Assembly (NCBI GenBank): GCA_003558575.1
Contig: PWPY01000243.1
Coordinates: forward strand, 1-5,319
Source: Desulfonatronovibrio sp.
Lineage (GTDB): Bacteria; Desulfobacterota; Desulfovibrionia; Desulfovibrionales; Desulfonatronovibrionaceae
Direction: 5' to 3'
Length of the DNA stretch: 5,319 nucleotides
The stretch's first letter is position 1. Each line of letters starts with the position of its first letter. This document shows, one piece after another, positions 1 to 4,760 of the stretch. The translations under genes and the position numbers were made by a program. The notes beneath the pieces are model-generated. The model saw nothing but the letters and a program-made list of their open reading frames with translations. It was not told where the DNA came from and ran no database searches.

Positions 1-90
1 ATCCAATGTCTCGTCAATTTCTATTCTTTTATAAAAGCCAGGACTGACCCTGCAATGAAGAAACCCAGGCTCTGTCCCCTCATTGACCAT
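1..90 (-). CDS. Possible 5' fragment of an unknown gene running off the left edge
   Basis: An ATG at 90-88 on the minus strand opens a frame of 30 codons that reaches position 1 without a stop. It begins MVNEGTEPGF and includes RVSPGFYKRIEIDE. The composition is protein-like, and the frame is divergent from the sugar operon, which would fit a shared promoter region at 91-281. An in-frame TGA lies just upstream, so this ATG is the only ATG start available. I see no good Shine-Dalgarno sequence before it. I recognise no family. The opposite strand is also open over nearly the same stretch (1-108), so the open frame alone proves little and this may be chance. Confidence 0.25.
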   Translation of the reverse strand, partial: MVNEGTEPGFLHCRVSPGFYKRIEIDETLD

Positions 91-147
91 TGTTTTATCA
101 ATTCATAACCCTGTCTGCCTGCTACCCTCAAAATATTTAAAATCCCC

Positions 148-175
148 TTGACATAACCACAGCAAAATCTTTAAC
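148..175 (+). promoter_or_regulatory. Candidate sigma70 promoter of the nucleotide-sugar operon
   Basis: A perfect -35 hexamer TTGACA (148-153) is followed after 16 bp by TTTAAC (170-175), which matches TATAAT at four of six positions. This places a start about 100 bp before the epimerase ATG. A second candidate lies closer: TTCAAA (190-195), 16 bp, CATAAT (212-217), beside the 8-bp palindrome GATTAATC (205-212). Either or both could drive the operon. No regulator can be assigned. Confidence 0.45.
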
Positions 176-281
176 GAATCCCGCATACGTTCAAAAAATG
201 TAACGATTAATCATAATAATGTTTTTTTTCCTTACATCAAGGTATTATCAACCAATAACCGAATATACGAGATCCAATCAC

Positions 282-1331
282 ATGAAAGTACTAATCACCG
301 GCACTGCCGGCTTTATCGGCTTCAAACTTGCTCTGGCCCTGGCCGAGCGCGGTGACGAAGTCGTGGGCGTGGACAACATTAACGACTACTACGATGTAAA
401 TGTAAAATATGGCCGCCTTGAATATTCAGGCTTTTCCGGACCTTATGAATACAATAAGCTGCTTACTTCTCGCAAGTACCCCAATCTGAAATTCATCAAG
501 CTGAACCTTGAGGACCGCGAAAACTTGGAAAAACTCTTTAAGGAGCAGCAGTTTGACCGGGCATGCAACCTCGCTGCCCAGGCCGGTGTCAGGTACAGCC
601 TGACCAACCCCCATGCCTATGTGGACTCCAATGTGGTGGGATATGTAAACCTTCTGGAATGCTGCAGGCACAACAACCTGGAACATTTTGCCTTTGCCAG
701 CAGCTCCAGCGTGTACGGCCTTAATGAAGTCCAGCCATTTTCCACCCATGATAATGTGGACCATCCCATAAGCCTGTACGCAGCCACAAAAAAGGCCAAT
801 GAGCTTATGGCTCATACTTATGCTCACCTATACGGCCTGCCCTGTACAGGCCTTCGTTTTTTTACTGTCTACGGTCCATGGGGACGTCCGGACATGGCCC
901 TGTTTCTGTTTACCAAGGCCATCCTGGAAAACAAACCCATGAATGTTTTCAATAATGGCAATATGCAAAGAGATTTCACGTATATTGATGATATAGTGGA
1001 AGGGGTAATCCGGGTAATAGACCGCGTGCCCCAGGGCAACCCGGACTGGGATGGTAAAAAACCTGATCCCTGCACTTCCAAGGCCCCATACAAGCTGTAC
1101 AACATTGGCAATAACAACCCGGTCCAGCTCATGGATTTTATCCACACCCTGGAAAAGGTCCTTGATAAAAAAGCCAAAATTAATTTCATGCCCCTGCAGG
1201 CCGGAGATGTTCCAAGTACCTATGCTGATGTAGAAGATCTGGTTCAAGATCTTGGCTATAAACCGGAAACCACTGTTGAAGAAGGCATAACTAAGTTTGT
1301 TCAATGGTACAGGGATTTTTTTAAAAAATAG
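282..1331 (+). CDS. UDP-glucuronate 4-epimerase (extended short-chain dehydrogenase family)
   Basis: This 349-residue NAD-dependent epimerase is predicted to interconvert UDP-glucuronate and UDP-galacturonate in the cytoplasm, supplying uronic acids for surface polysaccharide. It starts directly at the Rossmann fold with TGTAGFIG (residues 6-13) and the acidic NAD-ribose residue D31 in VDNINDYYD. The catalytic set is visible: the serine run SSSSVYG (140-146) and YAATK with Y166 and K170. The [15 protein letters not shown] stretch (192-206) is typical of the CapI/LspL-type UDP-glucuronate epimerases and argues against GalE. Length is normal for the family. The ATG at 282 is chosen because the upstream in-frame ATG at 219 adds 21 residues before the usual MKVLITG beginning. 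The ribosome binding site is weak (GAGA at about 269-272). The dehydrogenase gene follows after 12 bp, so the two are probably co-transcribed. Exact substrate is inferred from family resemblance. Confidence 0.93.
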   Translation: MKVLITGTAGFIGFKLALALAERGDEVVGVDNINDYYDVNVKYGRLEYSGFSGPYEYNKLLTSRKYPNLKFIKLNLEDRENLEKLFKEQQFDRACNLAAQAGVRYSLTNPHAYVDSNVVGYVNLLECCRHNNLEHFAFASSSSVYGLNEVQPFSTHDNVDHPISLYAATKKANELMAHTYAHLYGLPCTGLRFFTVYGPWGRPDMALFLFTKAILENKPMNVFNNGNMQRDFTYIDDIVEGVIRVIDRVPQGNPDWDGKKPDPCTSKAPYKLYNIGNNNPVQLMDFIHTLEKVLDKKAKINFMPLQAGDVPSTYADVEDLVQDLGYKPETTVEEGITKFVQWYRDFFKK

Positions 1332-1343
1332 GCAAAAAAGAAA

Positions 1344-2645
1344 ATGAAAACACAGCTAATCGAAAAATTAAACAACCGGACTGCCACTATAGGTATTGTC
1401 GGACTGGGATATGTAGGACTGCCCCTTGCCCTTCGTTACCTTGAAGTAGGCTACCCTGTCCTGGGGCTGGACATTGACCAGAACAAGGTAGACCAGATCA
1501 TGGGCGGCCAAAGCTATATCAAGCACATCCCGTCAGAGCCCATCAAAGCTCATGTAGACTCAGGCAAACTTCAGTGCACAACTGACTTTACCAAGGCAGC
1601 AGAAGCTGACGCATTGATCCTGTGCGTACCTACGCCCTTAAACAAACACCGTGAACCTGACCTTTCCTACGTCATTTCTTCTCTGGAAATGCTTTTGCAT
1701 AGTCTTCGCCCCGGCCAGATCATATCCTTAGAATCCACCACTTATCCGGGTACGACTGATGAGGAACTGATGCCCAGGATTGAACAGGCCGGCTTTAAAG
1801 TTGGAAAAGACATCTTTCTGGTCTACTCCCCCGAGCGTGAAGATCCGGGCAACCCTGACTTTAATACACGCACCATCCCCAAAGTCTGCGGCGGAGTTAC
1901 TCCTGCCTGCATGGAGACAGGCCTTGCCCTTTATGGCCAGGTTATAGACCAGGTGGTTCAGGTTTCATCCACCAGAGCGGCTGAGGCGGTCAAACTCATG
2001 GAAAATATCTTTCGCAGTGTGAACATTGCCTTAGTCAATGAGCTGAAAACCGCTTTCATGAAGATGGATATTGATATTTTTGAAGTGGTCAGGGCAGCGT
2101 CCACCAAGCCATTCGGGTTCATGCCCTTTTATCCTGGCCCCGGCCTTGGGGGGCATTGCATCCCCATAGATCCTTTTTATCTGACCTGGAAGGCAAGGGA
2201 ATACGACGTGGCCACCAGATTCATTGAGCTGGCAGGAGAAATAAATACATCCATGCCCTATTTTGTTGTCAATCGGGCCGCTGAAGTGCTTAATGAATTT
2301 GAGAAACCAGTTAAAAATTCAAAAATTCTTCTGCTGGGATTGGCCTACAAGGCAGAGGTTGACGATGACCGTGAATCTCCAACCTACCGCATTATGGAGC
2401 TTCTGGAACATAAAGGAGCCCGGGTTTTTTATAATGATCCATTTGTACCTGAAATAAGGCCTTCCAGAGAATATGCTCATTATGCCGGGCGCAGATCAAG
2501 CCCCCTGAATGATGATTATGATCTGGTTATTTTGTGTACAGCCCATATGGTATACAGGGATATTAATCTAAATAAAATTGGAGTTCCAATATTAGATACC
2601 AGGGGATTTTTTCCTGATGTTGATGGAAAGGTATTCCGGGCGTAG
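1344..2645 (+). CDS. wbpA: UDP-N-acetylglucosamine 6-dehydrogenase, WbpA type (nucleotide sugar dehydrogenase)
   Basis: This 433-residue cytoplasmic enzyme of the UDP-glucose/GDP-mannose dehydrogenase family should oxidise the C6 hydroxyl of a UDP-sugar to a carboxylate in two NAD-dependent steps. The N-terminal Rossmann motif is GLGYVG (20-25). The central domain has ESTTYPG (130-136), YSPERE (161-166) and the lysine-containing stretch AVKLMENIFRSVNIALVNE (215-233). The catalytic cysteine C272 lies in GLGGHCIPIDPFYL (267-280), with D276 nearby. The C-terminal domain begins around LLLGLAYKAEVDDDRESP (329-346). GGHCIPIDPFYL with the ENIFRSVNIALVNE stretch favours the WbpA branch (UDP-GlcNAc to UDP-GlcNAcA) over UDP-glucose dehydrogenase, though UDP-ManNAc or related substrates cannot be excluded. 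The end, KVFRA, is a natural-looking family terminus, so the gene appears intact. It lies 12 bp after the epimerase with only an A-rich stretch before the ATG, suggesting translational coupling. Transposase remnant DNA begins at or next to its stop codon. Confidence 0.93.
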   Translation: MKTQLIEKLNNRTATIGIVGLGYVGLPLALRYLEVGYPVLGLDIDQNKVDQIMGGQSYIKHIPSEPIKAHVDSGKLQCTTDFTKAAEADALILCVPTPLNKHREPDLSYVISSLEMLLHSLRPGQIISLESTTYPGTTDEELMPRIEQAGFKVGKDIFLVYSPEREDPGNPDFNTRTIPKVCGGVTPACMETGLALYGQVIDQVVQVSSTRAAEAVKLMENIFRSVNIALVNELKTAFMKMDIDIFEVVRAASTKPFGFMPFYPGPGLGGHCIPIDPFYLTWKAREYDVATRFIELAGEINTSMPYFVVNRAAEVLNEFEKPVKNSKILLLGLAYKAEVDDDRESPTYRIMELLEHKGARVFYNDPFVPEIRPSREYAHYAGRRSSPLNDDYDLVILCTAHMVYRDINLNKIGVPILDTRGFFPDVDGKVFRA

Positions 2646-3052
2646 CATTTTTTGCCAAGAAACAGCTCCATGTCTTCAGGAGGCGTAACAATAATTTCGT
2701 CAAAAACAAGAGCCAACTGGGTTAACATCATGTCGATTTGCTCCTGTCACGACGATTGACAACGGTATTCCACGCCCGTCCACCAGCAAATGCCTTTTGG
2801 TTCCCTTTTTTACCCTGTCGGTCGGGTTCCGACCAACAGCTTCCAGAGCCATGGGGGCTTTGATCAAAGCTTCATCAATACTTTGCCATTTCCAGGCGAT
2901 ACCTTCCATGTCATCGTATTTTGCAATCCGGCCCTCCAAAGGTTGACAAAAAATCCAGCCTGGGTCCACTTCATGAAATTAGCATGAACAGAACTTGGGC
3001 TTCCAAAGCGTTCTTTTGGTAAGGCCTTCCACTGACATCCTGTCCACGGATA
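2646..3052 (-). pseudogene. IS5-family transposase remnant, frameshifted and truncated at both ends
   Basis: The minus strand encodes a recognisable DDE transposase in three pieces. The first (about 3052-2925) reads TGCQWKALPKERFGSP through FFVNLWRAGL. The second (about 2924-2725) reads AKYDDMEGIAWKWQSIDEAL, then RHLLVDGRGIPLSIVVTGA and NRHDV. The third (about 2723-2646) reads TQLALVFDEIIVTPPEDMEL. The join near 2924 looks like a one-base loss and that near 2723 like a one-base gain, so the outer pieces share a frame. The first catalytic aspartate lies in SIDEAL and the second probably in NRHDV or VDGRG. The third acidic residue and the whole C-terminal part are missing, as is the N-terminus, so it cannot be active. 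I found no terminal inverted repeats, so element boundaries are approximate. It lies tail-to-tail with the sugar dehydrogenase gene and downstream of tunR. This is an old insertion that has largely been eroded. Confidence 0.85.
2646..3052 (-). mobile_element. Relic of an IS5-family insertion sequence
   Basis: Extent is given by the surviving transposase homology only; the true element ends are lost or unrecognised. Homology reaches the last bases of the dehydrogenase gene on one side and fades at about 3052 on the other. No target-site duplication could be identified. Confidence 0.6.
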
Positions 3053-3101
3053 AACTCTTAGGAGGTCATGTCTAAAAAAGCAAAATAATGCCAAATTTTT
3101 T

Positions 3102-3188
3102 TTAAGGTAACTTTTTACGTTCCAGACAGATTGCTGCCAGCATCGCAACCATAAAAATGATGACAAGTGCAGGTAAGCCTGATCCTAA
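3102..3188 (-). other. Hydrophobic 28-codon frame directly after the tunR stop
   Basis: After the tunR TGA (3191-3189) the same frame stays open for 28 codons to a TAA at 3104-3102. It reads LGSGLPALVIIFMV, then AMLAAICLERKKLP: a single membrane-segment-like stretch followed by a basic cluster. It has no start at its beginning; an internal ATG would give MVAMLAAICLERKKLP with no visible ribosome binding site. It could be a remnant of a membrane-protein or signal-peptide gene cut by the adjacent IS relic, a readthrough tail, or chance. I do not call it a gene. Between it and the IS relic (3053-3101) I see nothing clear. Confidence 0.25.
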
Positions 3189-4262
3189 TCAAAACTCAGG
3201 AATGTTCAGAACTACAGAATAAGCTCCAAACAATGCCCAGGCCTGATCACCTGTTCTCAGATTCATGCGTTTGTAACTGGCTGTTGTGATTATTGCGCAT
3301 AGCTGCGTGCCTTCCTCCAGGGTCATTATCACCTCGGTATTCACACGGCCGGAATTAATTTCCTGAACAACCCCATGCACCCGGTTTTCCGCACTGATAT
3401 CTGCTGCTCCCTCAGCACCTGCAATAAGTACAGTAGGCGCCTTGATTTCTGCAGTGACCAATGAACCTTTTTTGAGACGCATCTTCTTCAGGCTGCCGTT
3501 GGTGATAATAGATGAAATATTTATACCCCCCAAGGTCAGGAGCACAGCTTCTGACTGAATATCTCCCCTGGTTAATCCGACTATCTTGCCGAAAAACATA
3601 TTCCGGGCACTGGTCCTGCGATTACTTTCACGGTCCAGGTAACTTCTTAAAATGTGATGAATGTCTTCTTCAGAAAATTCCAGCAGGGCAGAGGCTGAAC
3701 TGAAACTGGAATGGCCAAGAAGCTTTTCTATCGCTGGAAGGGGCAGATTGGCACGCAGCAGTTCAACTGACCTTGAACGGCGCAGAGTACTGGGATTGAC
3801 AAAATCTTTGGTAAGTCCGCAGGCGTGTGCTCGTTCATAAAACTTTCTCCGGACATGGCCTGGATCGATGTGGAACAGGTCATTATCTGGACTGTATTCA
3901 CTGACAAATTGGCGCAGATCCCGTGCCAGATCCTCAGGAATACCAACTGTTCTTGGACTTCTGGAGCTGCTTGAGCCAAGCCTTACAACCTTGTCTTCAA
4001 AAATAATATCCTCGGATTTCAGGTTGAGGATTTCATGCAGCCTGGCTCCAGTATGACGGATTAGCAGAAATATAAGCAGGATTCGTTGTCTTGACTGTTG
4101 AACATCTTGCCTTGATGTATCCTGGGTCCATTGGCGAAAGGACTCTTCCAGTTCAGCAAGCTGAAACGTATCCAGAACCTTTACTCCGGGCGAAACTGTA
4201 AAAACATTGCTTCCTGAAGCCTTGCCGGCAAAATTATTATCCTTGGAAGAAGGACTGGCCAT
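3189..4262 (-). CDS. tunR: TunR-like tungstate/molybdate-responsive regulator (inactive tyrosine recombinase fused to two Mop domains)
   Basis: This 357-residue protein is a transcription factor built from a XerC/D-like catalytic domain and a ModE-like sensor. Residues about 30-210 are the recombinase fold: the first conserved arginine survives in HTGARLHEILNLKSEDI (R74), and LRRS and LLGHSS mark the second arginine (R161) and the H184 box. The HxxR-box histidine is serine (S158), and the nucleophilic tyrosine position is leucine (L193 in SASALLEF), so no DNA cleavage is expected. Residues about 219-280 (SARNMFFGKIVGLT) and 292-354 (ENRVHGVVQEINSGRVNTEV) are tandem Mop/TOBE domains, known to bind molybdate or tungstate. 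As I recall, the TunR family of sulfate-reducing deltaproteobacteria has this architecture, activating modABC or repressing TSUP transporter genes. Here the divergent neighbour is a TSUP gene, suggesting the repressor class. The start at 4262 is supported by a modest AAGAGA ribosome binding site. Confidence 0.88.
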   Translation of the reverse strand: MASPSSKDNNFAGKASGSNVFTVSPGVKVLDTFQLAELEESFRQWTQDTSRQDVQQSRQRILLIFLLIRHTGARLHEILNLKSEDIIFEDKVVRLGSSSSRSPRTVGIPEDLARDLRQFVSEYSPDNDLFHIDPGHVRRKFYERAHACGLTKDFVNPSTLRRSRSVELLRANLPLPAIEKLLGHSSFSSASALLEFSEEDIHHILRSYLDRESNRRTSARNMFFGKIVGLTRGDIQSEAVLLTLGGINISSIITNGSLKKMRLKKGSLVTAEIKAPTVLIAGAEGAADISAENRVHGVVQEINSGRVNTEVIMTLEEGTQLCAIITTASYKRMNLRTGDQAWALFGAYSVVLNIPEF

Positions 4263-4307
4263 AGTAAGTCTCTTGCACTTTAAAGTCAGTAAACCCGATC
4301 AGTTGTC

Positions 4308-4335
4308 GGTCAATTTATTTATAATTATCGTAACC
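4308..4335. promoter_or_regulatory. Weak palindrome over the tunR promoter, possible autoregulatory site
   Basis: A 28-bp stretch from GGTCAATTTATT to TATCGTAACC is imperfectly palindromic: 9 of 14 base pairs by my count. It overlaps the candidate tunR -10 box. Aligned to the stronger palindrome at 4648-4675 without gaps it matches at 15 of 28 positions, but both are AT-rich, which inflates the score. It has the size of a Xer-type site. It may be a low-affinity site for the regulator or coincidence. Confidence 0.25.
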
Positions 4336-4352
4336 ATCCAGTATCTTGGCAG
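4324..4352 (-). promoter_or_regulatory. Candidate promoter of tunR
   Basis: On the minus strand CTGCCA (4352-4347) is followed after 17 bp by GATAAT (4329-4324). These match the sigma70 consensus at four and five of six positions. Transcription would begin near 4317, giving a leader of about 55 bases before the tunR ATG. Confidence 0.45.
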
Positions 4353-4385
4353 CCTCTGCCCAATTTGTTTTCCTTTTGTTGCAAA

Positions 4386-4474
4386 CTCCCGGCGTGAGCC
4401 CGTTAGCCAAAATCATTATATTTTCCAGTAGCCGGGAGGCGGTGTTTCAGCCATGCTCTTGGCTAACGGGCTCA
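4386..4474. repeat. Interleaved inverted-repeat element between tunR and the TSUP gene
   Basis: Two inverted repeats interlock here. The longer has perfect 16-bp arms, TGAGCCCGTTAGCCAA at 4395-4410 and its complement at 4459-4474, around a 48-bp spacer. The shorter has 8-bp arms, CTCCCGGC at 4386-4393 and GCCGGGAG at 4431-4438. Because the order is a-b-a'-b', simultaneous pairing would form a pseudoknot. AGCCA at 4449-4453 could alternatively pair with TGGCT at 4460-4464. It lies upstream of both predicted promoters, so it is probably not a leader of either gene. It could be a small palindromic mobile element, a structured RNA or a protein-binding site. No family is recognised. Confidence 0.7.
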
Positions 4475-4614
4475 AGGCCGGTCAAACAAGCAACAATGCG
4501 AAAAACCAAACAGGCCAGAGGCTTTATCCAGTGAAAGAAATGTGCTGAACAGTTACAAATTATCCCTTCAACTCTAAACTGGCAAGAATAATTCAATTTC
4601 ATCAAATACTTTGC
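4475..4614. other. Intergenic stretch with no recognised feature
   Basis: Between the inverted-repeat element and the TSUP promoter I find no convincing gene, RNA or repeat. The open frames crossing it lack ribosome binding sites and run through the promoter and inverted repeats. A short GGCCAGAG is shared with the promoter spacer but is too short to mean much. Confidence 0.4.
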
Positions 4615-4643
4615 TTGACTCCGGCCTGGCCAGAGAATAAAAA
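4615..4643 (+). promoter_or_regulatory. Candidate sigma70 promoter of the TSUP transporter gene
   Basis: TTGACT (4615-4620) lies 17 bp before TAAAAA (4638-4643). The -35 matches consensus at five of six positions and the -10 at four. Transcription would start near 4650, inside the palindrome at 4648-4675, leaving a leader of about 110 bases. A weaker alternative, GTGTCA (4670-4675), 17 bp, GATAAT (4693-4698), would place the palindrome on its -35 box; in either case the palindrome would suit repression. Confidence 0.5.
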
Positions 4644-4647
4644 GAAC

Positions 4648-4675
4648 TGACACGAAATTAATTATTTCCGTGTCA
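4648..4675. promoter_or_regulatory. 28-bp near-perfect palindrome, likely TunR operator
   Basis: The arms TGACACGAAATTAA and TTATTTCCGTGTCA pair at 12 of 14 positions, failing only at the eighth and eleventh pair. The size agrees with the roughly 30-bp TunR site I recall, and a two-armed site with a central AT-rich step suits a protein derived from XerC/D. It covers the predicted transcription start of the TSUP gene, the expected place for a repressor operator. A further copy of the right arm in direct orientation (CCATGTCA, 4681-4688) follows 13 bp on. The assignment to TunR is inference from position, size and context. Confidence 0.7.
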
Positions 4676-4711
4676 ATTGTCCATGTCACACTGATAATAC
4701 TGCAAACTACC

Positions 4712-4736
4712 GGTAGAGCCAGGATTAAGCTCTGCC
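4712..4736 (+). other. Leader hairpin upstream of the TSUP ribosome binding site
   Basis: GGTAGAGC (4712-4719) and GCTCTGCC (4729-4736) form an 8-bp stem with one G-U pair and a 9-base loop. It ends 11 bases before the Shine-Dalgarno sequence. No U-run follows, so it is not a classic terminator; it may stabilise the mRNA or be incidental. Confidence 0.4.
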
Positions 4737-4747
4737 ATCATAGATTA

Positions 4748-4754
4748 AAGGAGG
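4748..4754 (+). promoter_or_regulatory. Strong ribosome binding site of the TSUP gene
   Basis: AAGGAGG sits 6 bases before the ATG at 4761. This fixes the start of the transporter gene and is the best Shine-Dalgarno match before any gene in the window. Confidence 0.85.
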
Positions 4755-4760
4755 CTGCTT

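Noticed and set aside
219..281. Upstream ATG adding 21 residues to the epimerase
   Set aside because: The extension is not part of the usual family beginning, which starts at MKVLITG, and the ATG at 219 lacks a Shine-Dalgarno sequence.
426..1304. Minus-strand open frames across the epimerase
   Set aside because: They lie antisense to a clearly conserved enzyme, match no family and have no start signals.
3057..3085. A perfect AGGAGG followed by ATG and a six-codon frame on the plus strand (MSKKAK)
   Set aside because: The frame stops after six codons, nothing follows that a leader peptide could control, and it lies in decayed DNA at the edge of the IS relic.
3075..3101. T-rich minus-strand stretch downstream of tunR as a terminator
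   Set aside because: Only a three- to four-base stem could be drawn before the T-run, too weak to call.
4351..4362. 12-bp sequence AGCCTCTGCCCA shared with 5245-5256
   Set aside because: A single 12-bp match is about what chance gives in a window of this size.
4395..4474. Integron attC-like site from the GTTAGCC and GGCTAAC boxes
   Set aside because: The boxes are in the opposite order from attC, do not fully fit the GTTRRRY consensus, and there is no integron integrase or cassette context.
4447..4689. Minus-strand 80-codon frame and a plus-strand 62-codon frame in the intergenic region
   Set aside because: They cross the inverted-repeat element, the long one also crosses the TSUP promoter and palindrome, and neither has a ribosome binding site or a family.
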